Source: Mixta hanseatica (lineage in GTDB: Bacteria; Pseudomonadota; Gammaproteobacteria; Enterobacterales; Enterobacteriaceae). Taken from it: a DNA stretch of 64,000 nucleotides. The stretch spans positions 2,046,001-2,110,000 of the forward strand of contig NZ_CP082904.1 of the NCBI RefSeq assembly GCF_023517775.1. Direction: 5' to 3'. The notes below the pieces were generated by a model. The model did not search any database. It was not told where the DNA came from and worked only from the letters and a program-made list of their open reading frames with translations. Shown here one piece after another: positions 47,757-58,342 of the stretch. Position numbers and translations under genes: made by a program. How positions within the stretch are numbered: position 1 is the stretch's first letter; every line of letters begins with the position of its first letter.

Positions 47757-47779
47757 ATATTAGTTACAACATACTACTA
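47757..47779 (-). other. Replication terminus (Ter) site, second copy
   Basis: The minus strand reads AGTATGTTGTAACTAA in the centre, identical to the E. coli TerA/TerB core, with the crucial G at position 6 (its partner cytosine is trapped by Tus). Orientation is the same as the Ter in front of tus: forks moving leftward meet the blocking face. The site lies between yjfF and araA in otherwise gene-free DNA (47678-48004), which also holds the araA terminator. Confidence 0.85.
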
Positions 47780-47957
47780 ATTAACCTGAAATATGGGCGC
47801 CTGTTTTGGCAATAAAGAAATAAGTTAGTCTACAGGGTTACTATCTCGCGGCGTAAAAATGAGCATTAATGCAGCCGCGCAAGGGCGCAGGCAAGTATTC
47901 GGGCTGGGTAGGAAGATACCCTGGATATGCAATCGCGATATAAGCTGGCGGGCGCAA

Positions 47958-47988
47958 ATAAAAAAAGCCGCATCAATGATGCGGCTCT
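47958..47988 (-). terminator. araA terminator
   Basis: AGCCGCATCA, loop A, TGATGCGGCT (47966-47986) with an A-run on its left (U-tract leftward), beginning 17 bases beyond the araA stop. Confidence 0.9.
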
Positions 47989-48004
47989 TGTTCAGTCAAT
48001 GCGC

Positions 48005-49507
48005 TTAGCGGTTCAGGCGGTAATAAACCTCATTCCAACGCAGCGCATCCTTAAAGGCGGGCAGCGTGGTGTCATTATCAATCACCATCACTTCAATGCC
48101 GTGCATCTCGGCATACAGACGCATATCATCCACGTCCAGCGCCTGGCTGAAGACGGTATGATGCGCGCCGCCGCCGAGAATCCAGGCTTCCGACGCCGTC
48201 GCAAGCGTTGGCTGCGCTTTCCACAGAGCGTTGGCTACTGGCAGCTTCGGCAACGGCTGCGGCTGATCGATCGCATCCACCACGTTCACCAGCAGACGGA
48301 AACGGTCGCCCATATCGATCACGCTGGCGTTAACCGCCGGGCCGGCAGGCGTTGAGAAAATCAGACGGGCCGGATCGGCTTTGCCGCCAATGCCGAGGAA
48401 CTGCACATCCAGCAGCGGTTTCTCTTCTTTGGCGATAGAAGGGCAGACTTCCAGCATATGCGAGCCCAGCACCAGCTCGTTACCCGGCGAGAAATGGTAG
48501 GTATAGTCTTCCATAAATGAGGTGCCGCCGGGACGATCGCCCGCCATCACTTTGAAAATATGCAGCAGCGCGGCGGTTTTCCAGTCGCCTTCGCCGGCAA
48601 AACCGTAACCCTGTGCCATCAGGCGCTGAACCGCCAGGCCCGGCAGCTGTGTCATGCCGTGCAGCGTCTGAAAGTTAGTGGTAAAAGCGCGGCAGCCTTC
48701 ATCTTCGAGGAAACGCTTCATGCCGAGTTCGATACGCGCCGCATCCAGCACGTTCTGGCGTTTTTCGCCGTTAACGGCGGCGACTGCGCTAAAGCGATAC
48801 TGGCTTTCATACTCATCAATCAACGCATTCACGTCGCCGTCGCTGACCTGATTAATCACCTCCACCAGATCGCCTACGCCCCAACCGTTAACCGCGTAAC
48901 CAAACTGGATCTGTGCCGCGACTTTATCCCCTTCGGTCACCGCCACTTCACGCATATTGTCGCCAAAGCGCGCTACTTTCAGCTGCTGGCTGGCGTGACG
49001 CGCTGCCGCAGCGCGTATCCATTTACCCAGACGCTGATGGCTCTGACTATCCTGCCAGTGGCCAGTGATTACACTGTGTGAAAGGCCCATGCGCGCGCCG
49101 ATAAAGCCGAACTCACGGCCGCCGTGCGCCGTCTGGTTCAGGTTCATAAAGTCCATGTCCATCGTCTCCCACGGGATCTCCGCGTTAAACTGGGTATGGA
49201 ACTGCAGCAGCGGCTTGGTTAATACCGACAGGCCGCCAATCCACATTTTGGCTGGCGAGAAGGTGTGTAGCCAGGTAATGATGCCGATACAGCTGGTATC
49301 ATGGTTAGCGTCGCGGCACAGCGCCAGCGCTTCGTCCGGACTTTTCACCAGCGGCTTCATCACCAGTTTTACCGGCAGGCCCGCTTCCCGATTCAGCCCA
49401 TCAACCACCTGCTGCGCATGATCGGCGACCTGACGCAGCGTCTCCGGTCCATACAGATGCTGGGTGCCAATCACAAACCACACGCTCAGCGAATCAAACT
49501 GTTGCAT
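48005..49507 (-). CDS. araA: L-arabinose isomerase
   Basis: Interconverts L-arabinose and L-ribulose using Mn2+. 500 residues, identical in length to E. coli AraA; metal ligands Glu306, Glu333 and His350 are in the expected places, and the late AHHTVFS motif supplies the remaining His. It lies 9 bases after araB with AAGGAG in that gap. araD, third in E. coli, is absent; a terminator closes the operon after araA. Confidence 0.98.
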   Translation of the reverse strand: MQQFDSLSVWFVIGTQHLYGPETLRQVADHAQQVVDGLNREAGLPVKLVMKPLVKSPDEALALCRDANHDTSCIGIITWLHTFSPAKMWIGGLSVLTKPLLQFHTQFNAEIPWETMDMDFMNLNQTAHGGREFGFIGARMGLSHSVITGHWQDSQSHQRLGKWIRAAAARHASQQLKVARFGDNMREVAVTEGDKVAAQIQFGYAVNGWGVGDLVEVINQVSDGDVNALIDEYESQYRFSAVAAVNGEKRQNVLDAARIELGMKRFLEDEGCRAFTTNFQTLHGMTQLPGLAVQRLMAQGYGFAGEGDWKTAALLHIFKVMAGDRPGGTSFMEDYTYHFSPGNELVLGSHMLEVCPSIAKEEKPLLDVQFLGIGGKADPARLIFSTPAGPAVNASVIDMGDRFRLLVNVVDAIDQPQPLPKLPVANALWKAQPTLATASEAWILGGGAHHTVFSQALDVDDMRLYAEMHGIEVMVIDNDTTLPAFKDALRWNEVYYRLNR

Positions 49508-49516
49508 AAAAACTCC

Positions 49517-51202
49517 TTAAATAGCGGAAGAGGGACGTGCGGCATAGTTCGGTTCGGCTGTCGCACACCACTGTTGATAACGTTCATAAAGCTGCTGATA
49601 GCGCGCCACGCGGGAGGCGTCGGGCTGCAGCGTTTTCTCTACCGGACTGGCCATCTGCTGCTGGGCGCTGGGAACATCCTGATAAACGCCCGCCGCCACA
49701 GCGGCAAAAATCGCCGCACCCAGCGCGCAACACTCATCGGACGCCACGATATCCAGCGGACGGTTCATCACATCGCAGCACACCTGCATGATGGCCGGAG
49801 ACTTACGGGCGATGCCGCCCAGCGTCAGGATGTTTTCAACCGGGATCTGCTGTTGCTCAAAGCACTCCATAATGGCGCGCGCGCCAAAGGCGGTAGCGGC
49901 GATAAAGCCGCCAAACAGAACAGGCGCATCGGTACCCAGATTAAGATCGGTAATCACGCCTTTCAGGCGCTGGTTGGCGAACGGCGTACGGCGGCCGTTA
50001 AACCAGTCCAGCACGACAGGCAGGTGATCCAGCTGCGGATTTGCTACCCAGGCAGCGGTTAACTGACGCAGCAGATCCTGCGACAGCGCCTCAAGCTGCG
50101 GCTTTAACTCAGGGTGCTGACGCGCCGCCTGCTGCAGCGGCCAGTTCAGCAGACGGCTGAACCAGGCGTACATATCGCCAAAGGCAGACTGTCCCGCCTC
50201 CAGCCCGATTGCGCCCGGGGTAACGCTGCCGTCAACCTGGCCGCAAATGCCTTCAATCGCGCGGTTGCCGACGCGTTCGCTGTCGGCGATAAGAATGTCG
50301 CAGGTGGAGGTGCCGATCACTTTAACCAGGGTGTAAGGCTGGGCGCCGGCGCCTACTGCGCCCATATGGCAGTCAAACGCGCCGCCGGAAAGCACCACGG
50401 AGGTGGAGAGCCCAAGGCGCTGCGCCCATTCCGGCGTCAGGGTGCCGACCGGCTTCTCAGCGGTAAAGGTGTCGGTAAACAGCGGGTAGTCCAGCTGCTG
50501 GGTTAATAGCGGATCGAGCGCGTCGAAAAACGCCGCCTGCGGCAGGCCGTCCCACTGAGGATGCCACAAAGATTTATGGCCGGCTGCGCAGCGTCCGCGG
50601 CGGATGGCCGCCGGCGCGGTAGTGCCGCTCAGCAGCGCTGGCACCCAGTCGCACAGCTCTATCCAGGAAACTGCGGCATCGCGTACGGCGGCATCAGCGC
50701 GGGAGACATGCAGAATCTTGGCCCAGAACCATTCAGAAGAGTAAACGCCGCCGATATAGCGTGAGTAATCTTCAAACTGGCCGCTGCGGCAGAGCTGGTT
50801 AATCTCTTCCGCCTCTTCAATCGCGGTGTGATCTTTCCACAGCACAAACATTGCGTTGGGGTTATCCGCAAATTCAGGGCGCAGCGCCAGCACGTTGCCG
50901 TCACGGTCAATCGGCGCCGGCGTCGAGCCGGTCGAGTCCACGCCGATGCCGACCACGGCGGCGCGCTGCTCGTTGCTCAGGCGCGCCACCACGCCGCAAA
51001 TCGCTTTCTCCAGCGCTTCAATATAATCCAGCGGATGATGACGGAACTGGCTGACCTGCGGCACGCTGTACTGACCGGCCATCCAGCGCGTATAGGGCGC
51101 CACCTCTTTTTGTAGTTCTTCGCCGCTTTGGCAGTCTACCGCCAGGGCGCGAACCGAATCGCTGCCAAAGTCCAGACCAATCGTTATGGCACCAGCACGC
51201 AT
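49517..51202 (-). CDS. araB: L-ribulokinase
   Basis: Phosphorylates L-ribulose to L-ribulose 5-phosphate. FGGY-family kinase, 561 residues from ATG 51202 ([16 protein letters not shown]), which has AGGAGAG upstream; the frame runs upstream from 51226. ATP-binding motifs [15 protein letters not shown] and [14 protein letters not shown] are seen, with [12 protein letters not shown] and [10 protein letters not shown] further on. Divergent from araFGH over a 372-base control region. Confidence 0.98.
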   Translation of the reverse strand: MRAGAITIGLDFGSDSVRALAVDCQSGEELQKEVAPYTRWMAGQYSVPQVSQFRHHPLDYIEALEKAICGVVARLSNEQRAAVVGIGVDSTGSTPAPIDRDGNVLALRPEFADNPNAMFVLWKDHTAIEEAEEINQLCRSGQFEDYSRYIGGVYSSEWFWAKILHVSRADAAVRDAAVSWIELCDWVPALLSGTTAPAAIRRGRCAAGHKSLWHPQWDGLPQAAFFDALDPLLTQQLDYPLFTDTFTAEKPVGTLTPEWAQRLGLSTSVVLSGGAFDCHMGAVGAGAQPYTLVKVIGTSTCDILIADSERVGNRAIEGICGQVDGSVTPGAIGLEAGQSAFGDMYAWFSRLLNWPLQQAARQHPELKPQLEALSQDLLRQLTAAWVANPQLDHLPVVLDWFNGRRTPFANQRLKGVITDLNLGTDAPVLFGGFIAATAFGARAIMECFEQQQIPVENILTLGGIARKSPAIMQVCCDVMNRPLDIVASDECCALGAAIFAAVAAGVYQDVPSAQQQMASPVEKTLQPDASRVARYQQLYERYQQWCATAEPNYAARPSSAI

Positions 51203-51574
51203 TCGGGCTCTCCTGTTAATGAACAATCGCAGGCTCTAACACTAAAAAGCGCGGCGGTTTTCGGTTAGCCCTTGCCAGCTGGATATATGTATTTTTCTGT
51301 CATCGTCAGGGGTTATGTGAAGCCGATCAAAAGTTAACGCCCGGTTAAAATTGCTGAATATATGGATTAACTTGCCATAGTTTTGCTATGTGATACCGCT
51401 CTACATTTCATGATGCATTTCCCGCTAAAACTAGCCCAGCGTTTGTTCAGGTAACGCACAGCTTGAGCGCTAATTACCTGATTTACCGTTTGCAAAACGT
51501 TTTTAATCCGATTGGTATCGTTTACACCGTTTCGTTGCGCACAACGAAAAAATTACACTGCGCCGGAGAACACC
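51203..51574. promoter_or_regulatory. araB / araF divergent control region
   Basis: No gene. TATGGATTAACTTGCCA (51361-51377) matches the AraC half-site pattern at about 13 of 17 positions. TGTGATACCGCTCTACA (51389-51405) and TGTGAAGCCGATCAAA (51316-51331) look like CRP sites. AAAACGTTTT (51494-51503) is palindromic, and TGGTATCGTTTACA (51513-51526) resembles a GalR/LacI-family operator and the sequence seen before ytfQ. Confidence 0.5.
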
Positions 51575-52558
51575 ATGCACAAATTCACTAAAGCGTTAGC
51601 CGCCATTGGTCTGGCTGCCGTTATGTCACAATCCGCTATCGCCGAGACGATGAAACTGGGCTTCCTGGTTAAACAGCCGGAAGAGCCCTGGTTTCAGACG
51701 GAATGGAAGTTCGCTGATAAAGCGGGCAAAGATCTGGGCTTTGACGTGATTAAGATTGCAGTGCCTGACGGAGAAAAAACCCTGAACGCCATCGACAGCC
51801 TGGCGGCCAGCGGCGCGAAAGGCTTTGTCATCTGTACGCCGGATCCCAAGTTGGGTTCGGCGATTATGGCTAAAGCACGTAGCTACGATCTGAAAGTGAT
51901 TGCGGTGGACGATCAGTTTGTGACCGCCAAAGGCAAGCCGATGGAAAGTGTGCCGCTGGTGATGATGGCCGCCACCAAAATCGGCGAGCGTCAGGGGCAG
52001 GAGCTGTATAAAGAGATGCAGAAGCGCGGCTGGGATGTGAAAACCTCCGCGGTGATGGCGATTACGGCTAACGAACTGGATACCGCGCGACGCCGCACCT
52101 CCGGCTCTATCGATGCGCTGAAGGCGGCCGGTTTCCCGGAAAAACAGATCTATCAGGTGCCGACCAAATCTAACGATATCCCCGGCGCGTTTGATGCTGC
52201 TAACTCGCTGCTGGTGCAGCATCCGGAAGTGAAAAACTGGCTGATCGTCGGCATGAACGATAACACCGTGCTGGGCGGCGTGCGCGCCACCGAAGGCCAG
52301 GGCTTCAAGGCGGCTAACGTGGTCGGTATCGGCATCAACGGCGTAGACGCCATCAGTGAGCTTTCTAAAGGTCAGGCGACCGGCTTCTACGGGTCGCTGC
52401 TGCCCAGCCCGGATGTGCATGGCTACAAAAGTATCCAGATGTTGCATGACTGGGTAACTAACAATAATGAGCCGCAGAAGTTCACCGAGGTCACGGACGT
52501 GGTGTTAATCACCCGCGATAACTTCAAAGCGGAGCTGGCGAAAAAAGGGCTGATGTAA
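51575..52558 (+). CDS. araF: L-arabinose-binding periplasmic protein AraF
   Basis: High-affinity arabinose receptor of the AraFGH importer. Start ATG 51575 (MHKFTKALAAIGLAAVMS) after CCGGAGAACACC gives 327 residues. Signal peptide about 1-23. KLGFLVKQPEEPWFQTEW and ITANELDTARRRTSGSIDAL are near-identical to E. coli AraF. A hairpin follows before araG. Confidence 0.98.
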   Translation: MHKFTKALAAIGLAAVMSQSAIAETMKLGFLVKQPEEPWFQTEWKFADKAGKDLGFDVIKIAVPDGEKTLNAIDSLAASGAKGFVICTPDPKLGSAIMAKARSYDLKVIAVDDQFVTAKGKPMESVPLVMMAATKIGERQGQELYKEMQKRGWDVKTSAVMAITANELDTARRRTSGSIDALKAAGFPEKQIYQVPTKSNDIPGAFDAANSLLVQHPEVKNWLIVGMNDNTVLGGVRATEGQGFKAANVVGIGINGVDAISELSKGQATGFYGSLLPSPDVHGYKSIQMLHDWVTNNNEPQKFTEVTDVVLITRDNFKAELAKKGLM

Positions 52559-52569
52559 GCGTGTCAGCA

Positions 52570-52602
52570 CCAGCGGGCGGCGAATGTCGCCCATTTAGCT
52601 GG
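52570..52602 (+). other. Intercistronic hairpin between araF and araG
   Basis: CCAGC...GCTGG encloses GGGCG...CGCCC. There is no U-tract, so it more likely blocks 3' exonucleases and protects araF mRNA, as reported for other binding-protein genes, than terminates. Confidence 0.55.
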
Positions 52603-52685
52603 CGCTTACTCTTCAGCCAGGCAGATGGTCATCATCCTGCGCCGCTTAACCGGCGCTCACAATGAACAGGCAAAGCGGAGACACC

Positions 52686-54209
52686 ATGAACACTGATTCA
52701 GCCTTTCTGTCGTTTCATGGCATCAGTAAAACTTTTCCCGGCGTGAAGGCGCTGCAGGATATCAGCTTCAGCTGTCGCGCAGGCGAAGTGCACGCGCTGA
52801 TGGGAGAAAACGGCGCCGGGAAATCGACGCTGCTGAAAATTCTTAGCGGTAGCTATCAGCCCAGCGGTGGCGCCATTCAGATTCAGGGCAGCCCGGTGAA
52901 TTTTAACCATACCACCGACGCGCTGAACGCCGGCGTAGCCATTATCTACCAGGAGCTGCACCTGGTGCCGGAAATGAGCATTGCGGAAAATATCTATCTG
53001 GGCCAGCTGCCGCAGCGCGGCGGGCTGGTGAACCGTAAGCTGCTGCGCTATGAAGCGGGGCTGCAGCTAAAAAATCTGGGGATGGATATCGATCCTGATA
53101 CCCCGTTGAAATATCTGTCGCTTGGGCAGTGGCAGATGGTGGAGATCGCCAAGGCGCTGGCGCGCAACGCCAAAATCATTGCCTTTGATGAGCCAACCAG
53201 CTCGCTGTCGGCGCGAGAAATCGAGCAGCTGTTTCGCGTGATTCGTCAGCTGCGCGCGGAAGGGCGCGTGGTGCTGTATGTCTCGCATCGTATGGAAGAG
53301 ATTTTCGCGCTGAGCGACGCCATTACCGTATTCAAAGATGGCCGCTACGTACGCACCTTTGACGATGTGCCGCATACCAGCCACGACATGCTGGTGCAGG
53401 CGATGGTCGGGCGCGATCTGGGCGATGTCTACGGCTATGCGCCGCGTGAACACGGAGCGGTACGGCTACAGCTGGATGGCGTGCATGCGGTCGGCGTCAG
53501 AAAGCCGGTGTCGTTTAGCGTGCGCGCCGGTGAGATAGTCGGGCTGTTTGGTCTGGTCGGTGCCGGACGCAGCGAGCTGATGAAAGGGCTGTTTGGTGCC
53601 ACGCGGCTGAAGGCGGGACGGGTGCTACTGGATGGCAAAACGCTGGCCATCAGCGAACCTTCCGACGCCATACGCGCCGGAATTATGCTCTGCCCGGAGG
53701 ATCGCAAAGCCGACGGCATCATTCCGGTTCATTCGGTGCGCGATAACATCAATATTTCCGCGCGCCGCAATAACCTGACGGCGGGCTGCCTGATTAACCA
53801 TCGTTGGGAATCGCAGAACGCCGATAAGCATATTCGCTCGCTAAATATCAAAACGCCAGGCGCCGAGCAGTTGATTATGAATCTCTCCGGCGGCAACCAG
53901 CAGAAGGCGATTTTAGGCCGCTGGCTGTCGGAGGATATGAAAGTTATTTTGCTGGATGAGCCGACGCGCGGGATTGATGTTGGTGCCAAGCATGAGATCT
54001 ACAACCTGATCTACGCGCTGGCGCAGCAGGGAATCGCCGTGCTGTTCGCCTCCAGCGATCTGCCGGAGGTAATGGGCCTGGCCGATCGCATTCTGGTGAT
54101 GCGCGAAGGCGAGATCGCCGGTGAACTGTTACATGATGAGGCAACGGAACAGCTGACGCTGAGCCTTGCCATGCCGAAAAATACGCAACAGACGGCCGCC
54201 GTGGCCTGA
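52686..54209 (+). CDS. araG: L-arabinose ABC importer ATPase AraG
   Basis: Fused double ATPase, 507 residues from ATG 52686 ([14 protein letters not shown]) preceded by GCGGAGACACC. Walker [10 protein letters not shown] and Walker [12 protein letters not shown] in the first half; LVGAGRSEL (degenerate), LSGGNQQKA and [12 protein letters not shown] in the second. Strongly E. coli-like. Confidence 0.98.
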   Translation: MNTDSAFLSFHGISKTFPGVKALQDISFSCRAGEVHALMGENGAGKSTLLKILSGSYQPSGGAIQIQGSPVNFNHTTDALNAGVAIIYQELHLVPEMSIAENIYLGQLPQRGGLVNRKLLRYEAGLQLKNLGMDIDPDTPLKYLSLGQWQMVEIAKALARNAKIIAFDEPTSSLSAREIEQLFRVIRQLRAEGRVVLYVSHRMEEIFALSDAITVFKDGRYVRTFDDVPHTSHDMLVQAMVGRDLGDVYGYAPREHGAVRLQLDGVHAVGVRKPVSFSVRAGEIVGLFGLVGAGRSELMKGLFGATRLKAGRVLLDGKTLAISEPSDAIRAGIMLCPEDRKADGIIPVHSVRDNINISARRNNLTAGCLINHRWESQNADKHIRSLNIKTPGAEQLIMNLSGGNQQKAILGRWLSEDMKVILLDEPTRGIDVGAKHEIYNLIYALAQQGIAVLFASSDLPEVMGLADRILVMREGEIAGELLHDEATEQLTLSLAMPKNTQQTAAVA

Positions 54210-54224
54210 TGCAGGAGTAATGCT

Positions 54225-55208
54225 ATGTCTTCCACGACTTCAAATACGCCGCCGGTAGCGCGCTCTGGTTTACGGTTGGGCCGTATCTGGGATAACTTCG
54301 GAATGCTGGTGGTTTTTGCCGTACTGTTTATCGCCTGCGTGCTGTTTATTCCTAACTTCGGCTCCTTTATTAATATGAAAGGGCTGGGTCTGGCAATGTC
54401 GATGTCCGGCATGGTGGCGTGCGGTATGCTGTTCTGCCTCGCCTCCGGTGACTTTGACCTGTCCGTCGCCTCGGTGATTGCCTGTGCAGGCGTTACCACC
54501 GCGGTGGTGATCAACATGAGCGAAAGCCTGTGGCTGGGTATCGGCGCGGGTCTGCTGTTGGGGATGCTCTGCGGCTTTGTTAACGGTTTTGTCATCGCCA
54601 AATTGAAAATTAATGCGTTGATCACCACGCTGGCGACCATGCAGATTGTGCGCGGTCTGGCGTATATCTTTTCCGATGGTAAAGCGGTGGGCATTGAAGA
54701 TGAGCGTTTCTTCGAGCTGGGCTACGCCACCTGGTTCGGTCTGCCGGCGCCTATCTGGCTGACCATCGGTACGATGATCATCTTCGGCTTCCTGCTGAAT
54801 AAAACCACCTTTGGCCGCAATACGCTGGCGATTGGCGGCAATGAAGAAGCGGCGCGGCTGGCTGGCGTGCCGGTAGTTCGTACCCGAATCATTATTTTTA
54901 TCCTCTCCGGGCTGGTTTCCGCCGCTGCCGGGATCATCCTTGCCTCGCGTATGACCAGCGGACAGCCGATGACCTCGCTGGGCTATGAGCTGATCGTTAT
55001 CTCCGCCTGCGTGCTGGGCGGCGTATCGCTGAAGGGCGGAATTGGTAAAATTTCTTACGTGGTGGCTGGCGTACTGATTCTGGGTACCGTTGAGAATGCG
55101 ATGAATCTTCTGAATATCTCACCCTTCTCACAGTATGTGGTGCGCGGTCTGATACTGTTGGCGGCGGTGATTTTTGACCGCTACAAACAGAGCCATAAAG
55201 CGGCCTGA
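54225..55208 (+). CDS. araH: L-arabinose ABC importer permease AraH
   Basis: Inner-membrane permease with about 9-10 hydrophobic segments; SGDFDLSVASVIACAG is the family signature. 327 residues (E. coli 328). 15 bases after araG with GCAGGAGTAAT. Confidence 0.98.
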   Translation: MSSTTSNTPPVARSGLRLGRIWDNFGMLVVFAVLFIACVLFIPNFGSFINMKGLGLAMSMSGMVACGMLFCLASGDFDLSVASVIACAGVTTAVVINMSESLWLGIGAGLLLGMLCGFVNGFVIAKLKINALITTLATMQIVRGLAYIFSDGKAVGIEDERFFELGYATWFGLPAPIWLTIGTMIIFGFLLNKTTFGRNTLAIGGNEEAARLAGVPVVRTRIIIFILSGLVSAAAGIILASRMTSGQPMTSLGYELIVISACVLGGVSLKGGIGKISYVVAGVLILGTVENAMNLLNISPFSQYVVRGLILLAAVIFDRYKQSHKAA

Positions 55209-55262
55209 TCGTCGCGGGCAGTTCGCTGCCCGCAATTTCGACGCTTCGCAACGAGGATTATT

Positions 55263-56180
55263 ATGTACCATCGTCAACCGATTGAGTCACAGCCCAACCC
55301 TTTGCTGCCGGGCTACGCGTTTAATGCCTGGCTGGTGGCCGGGCTGACGCCGATTAGCGCCGGAGGCGCGCTCGATTTCTGTATCGATCGTCCGCACGGC
55401 ATGAAAGGCTACATTATCAACCTGACGATAAAAGGGCGGGGCCGGGTATTTGACGGCGACGTCTCTTTCGACTGCGAACCTGGCGAAATGCTGCTGTTTC
55501 AGCCTAAAACGCCGCATTACTATGGTCGCGCACCGGATAGCGACTGCTGGTATCACCGCTGGATCTATTTCCGGCCGCGCGCCTACTGGCATGACTGGCT
55601 GCGCTGGCAGGATGAAACCAGCGGTGTGGGCCGGCTGCGGCTGCCTGAATCGCTGCGCGGCGAGTTTGATCGCCTGTTTGCCAACATTGAGCAAACCCAT
55701 AACTCCGGCCGCCGCTTTGCTGAAGAGCTGGCGATGAACCTGCTGGAGCGATTACTGCTGCGGGCAGTGGAGGAAGATCCGCGCTCCCATCAGCAAATTC
55801 GTGATCCACGCATTATTGAAGCCTGTCAGTATGTGACCAACAATCTGGCGGGAGAGCTGAAAATTGAGGCTGTGGCGAAGCACGTTTGCCTGTCGCCGTC
55901 ACGGCTGGCGCACCTGTTCCGGGAGCAGATGGGCGTAAATTTGCTGCGCTGGCGTGAAGATCAGCGGGTGATCCGCGCCAAGCTGCTGCTGCAAACTACC
56001 CAGGAACCGATCGCGTCCATTGGGCGCGAAGTCGGTTACGATGACCAACTCTATTTTTCCCGGGTCTTCCGCAAACGCGTCGGCGTCAGCCCCAGCGATT
56101 TTCGCCGCCGCAGCCAGGATGCGCATGATGCGCTGGTGGCGCAGGAAACCTGGCAATTACCGAAGCGAGCAGGGGAGTAA
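55263..56180 (+). CDS. araC: Arabinose regulator AraC
   Basis: Arabinose-responsive activator/repressor. N-terminal cupin domain ([34 protein letters not shown], then [17 protein letters not shown]) and C-terminal double helix-turn-helix (about 185-285; [18 protein letters not shown] and [17 protein letters not shown]). 305 residues. In E. coli araC is divergent from araBAD; here it lies 54 bases after araH in the same direction and is probably co-expressed with araFGH. Confidence 0.97.
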   Translation: MYHRQPIESQPNPLLPGYAFNAWLVAGLTPISAGGALDFCIDRPHGMKGYIINLTIKGRGRVFDGDVSFDCEPGEMLLFQPKTPHYYGRAPDSDCWYHRWIYFRPRAYWHDWLRWQDETSGVGRLRLPESLRGEFDRLFANIEQTHNSGRRFAEELAMNLLERLLLRAVEEDPRSHQQIRDPRIIEACQYVTNNLAGELKIEAVAKHVCLSPSRLAHLFREQMGVNLLRWREDQRVIRAKLLLQTTQEPIASIGREVGYDDQLYFSRVFRKRVGVSPSDFRRRSQDAHDALVAQETWQLPKRAGE

Positions 56181-56313
56181 GGCGCCACGGAACGCCGCCA
56201 GCGGCCATTTAACCAGCAGTCGGCTTAACATCTTGCGCAATTATCTGGCATAGTTGCGCAACTTATTTTTATACTACTCTGCACTTTACCTTAAAGATTA
56301 AAAGTGAGTGCAT

Positions 56314-57312
56314 ATGATCGACGCCCGCCTTCCGCTTACCGATATTCATCGCCATCTTGATGGCAATATCCGCGCAGCCACCATCCTTGACTTAGGCCGT
56401 GAGTTTAATATCGCTTTGCCAGCGAATAGCCTTGAAGCGCTGCGCCCGCATGTGCAGGTGGTAGAAAATCAGCCGGACCTGGTGAGTTTCCTGCAAAAAC
56501 TGGACTGGGGCGTAAAGGTACTGGGTTCGCTGGAGGCGTGCCGCCGCGTCGCGCTGGAAAACGTGGAGGATGCCGCGCGCGCCGGGATCCATTACGCCGA
56601 GCTGCGTTTTTCGCCCGGCTACATGGCAATGAACCACAATCTGCCGATCGCCGGTGTGGTGGAAGCGGTAATTGATGGCGTGCGCGCCGGCTGTCAGCAG
56701 CATGATATCGATGTACGACTGATCGGCATCATGAGCCGTACGTTTGGCGAAGAAGCCTGCCTGAATGAGCTGGAAGGGTTGCTGGCGCATCGTGACGGCA
56801 TTACCGCTGTGGATCTGGCCGGTGATGAGCTGGGCTTTCCCGGCAGTGAATTCCTGAGCCACTTTAACCGGGCGCGTGATGCCGGTTTCCGCATTACGGT
56901 ACATGCCGGCGAGGCCGCCGGTGCGGAAAGTATCTGGCAGGCGATTCGTGAGCTGGGGGCGGAGCGTATCGGCCATGGCGTTAAGGCGGTGGAGGATCCG
57001 GCGCTGATGGATTTCCTTGCTGAAAATCGCATTGGCATAGAATCCTGCCTGACGTCCAATATCCAGACCAGCACTGTGGCGCATCTTAGCCATCATCCGC
57101 TGGTGAAATTCCTCGATCATGGCATCCTCGCCACGCTGAACACCGACGATCCGGCGGTGCAAGGGATCGAAATTACTCATGAGTATCAGGTGGCCGCGCC
57201 GCAGGCTGGCCTGTCCGCTGCGCATATTCGTACCGCCCAACAGAATGGCCTGACTATCGCGTTTCTGAGCGAAGAAGAGAAACAGCGTATTCGCCAGCGC
57301 GTAGCAAGCTAA
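56314..57312 (+). CDS. add: Adenosine deaminase
   Basis: Deaminates adenosine and deoxyadenosine to inosine and deoxyinosine. Start ATG 56314 ([18 protein letters not shown]); a GTG two codons earlier is in frame. Zinc ligands His12 and His14, HAGEAAG with catalytic residues, and NTDDPAVQG with the Asp pair. 332 residues. A stem (CCAGCCC/GGGCTGG, 57325-57350) without T-run lies between it and the next convergent gene. Confidence 0.98.
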   Translation: MIDARLPLTDIHRHLDGNIRAATILDLGREFNIALPANSLEALRPHVQVVENQPDLVSFLQKLDWGVKVLGSLEACRRVALENVEDAARAGIHYAELRFSPGYMAMNHNLPIAGVVEAVIDGVRAGCQQHDIDVRLIGIMSRTFGEEACLNELEGLLAHRDGITAVDLAGDELGFPGSEFLSHFNRARDAGFRITVHAGEAAGAESIWQAIRELGAERIGHGVKAVEDPALMDFLAENRIGIESCLTSNIQTSTVAHLSHHPLVKFLDHGILATLNTDDPAVQGIEITHEYQVAAPQAGLSAAHIRTAQQNGLTIAFLSEEEKQRIRQRVAS

Positions 57313-57350
57313 GCTGTGAAACCACCAGCCCGCTACGCGTCAGGGGCTGG

Positions 57351-58136
57351 CTAGAGCGGTCGGGCGACTACAATGCCTGGCCGCGTCTTGATATAAGAGA
57401 GCAGCGGGGTATCGACAACCTTATTATTCTTTTTCAAAGAAGAGGCATTGCGCAACCAAACCTGCTGACCTTTTTTAATAATAATACCGGTATGCGAAAC
57501 ATCCAGCCCCGCCAACGGCGTATAAATTCCTACGTAGTCACCGGTTTGTAATGCGTTTAATGTTGCCTTATTAATATTATTAGCAGGGATATAATTAATA
57601 ATTCGCTGGGTAACTGGCAGGCCTGACAAATAACGTCCGCCGTCGGCTTTTAAATTAAGCTGTTTAGTGACTTTGATCGTTGGCGTATTTAGCTGGTCGG
57701 TAATATCGCGCGCATTCAGGGGCGTCAGGCTAAACCAGTCAGAAAAAAAGTGTTTGCGCTGGGTAAAGCTGACCTGGCCCTGATGGTAGCGCGTAAGGCG
57801 AAGCTGGGTAAAAAAGTCGTTGCGGCTGCTGGCATGGCTCAGCGCTGCAACATAATCCAGCAGGGTAAAGCAGTCAACGCCGTTAAAATTAACCACCAGC
57901 TGCTCCGGAACGCTGTCGGTGCCTATCAGGGTATCCGCCTGATAAGGCGTGCCGAGAAAAGCCTGTGAGATAGCGGCGATTTTCTCGCCTGTCGGTTTAT
58001 CCTGCGATGGAATAACCTGCTGTTCAATGAGCGCATCAAGCCGTTGCGAAGTGTGTTTATCTATTATCGGACAAGGCGGCTTAACCGTGCAGGCAGAAAC
58101 AGAGAATATTAATAATATCGATGCTATTAATTTCAT
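57351..58136 (-). CDS. DUF1460 (amidase-like) lipoprotein
   Basis: Member of the DUF1460 family, NlpC/P60-like proteins described as N-acetylmuramoyl-L-alanine amidase-like; its role here is unknown. Lipobox SVSAC (Cys16) indicates lipidation. Candidate catalytic Cys89 in FNGVDCFTLLDYVAAL and His215 in DVSHTGIII. 261 residues; AAAGGAATTAATT before the ATG. Base composition is visibly AT-richer than its neighbours add and ydgA, with AT-rich flank 58137-58290, suggesting acquisition. No adjacent immunity- or secretion-type gene is seen, so an effector role is only speculation. Confidence 0.8.
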   Translation of the reverse strand: MKLIASILLIFSVSACTVKPPCPIIDKHTSQRLDALIEQQVIPSQDKPTGEKIAAISQAFLGTPYQADTLIGTDSVPEQLVVNFNGVDCFTLLDYVAALSHASSRNDFFTQLRLTRYHQGQVSFTQRKHFFSDWFSLTPLNARDITDQLNTPTIKVTKQLNLKADGGRYLSGLPVTQRIINYIPANNINKATLNALQTGDYVGIYTPLAGLDVSHTGIIIKKGQQVWLRNASSLKKNNKVVDTPLLSYIKTRPGIVVARPL

Positions 58137-58281
58137 AATTAATTCCTTTTGTATTATTTCCAGAAAGTAAGAAATAATCTCGATCCTGAGAAGGGAAGGA
58201 AATAATTATTAAATAAAGCTCTGAGCGCAAGTTTTATTTTTATGGTTGAGAGAGGAAACGCAAAATAATAAATTCGAATCC

Positions 58282-58306
58282 AAAAAAAGGCGACATTATG
58301 TCGCCC
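58282..58306 (-). terminator. ydgA terminator
   Basis: GGCGACA, loop TTA, TGTCGCC with seven A on its left, placed 37 bases beyond the ydgA stop for leftward transcripts. Confidence 0.88.
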
Positions 58307-58342
58307 TGGTGAGTAACGCCGCGTTTAATTCGGCAAATAACT

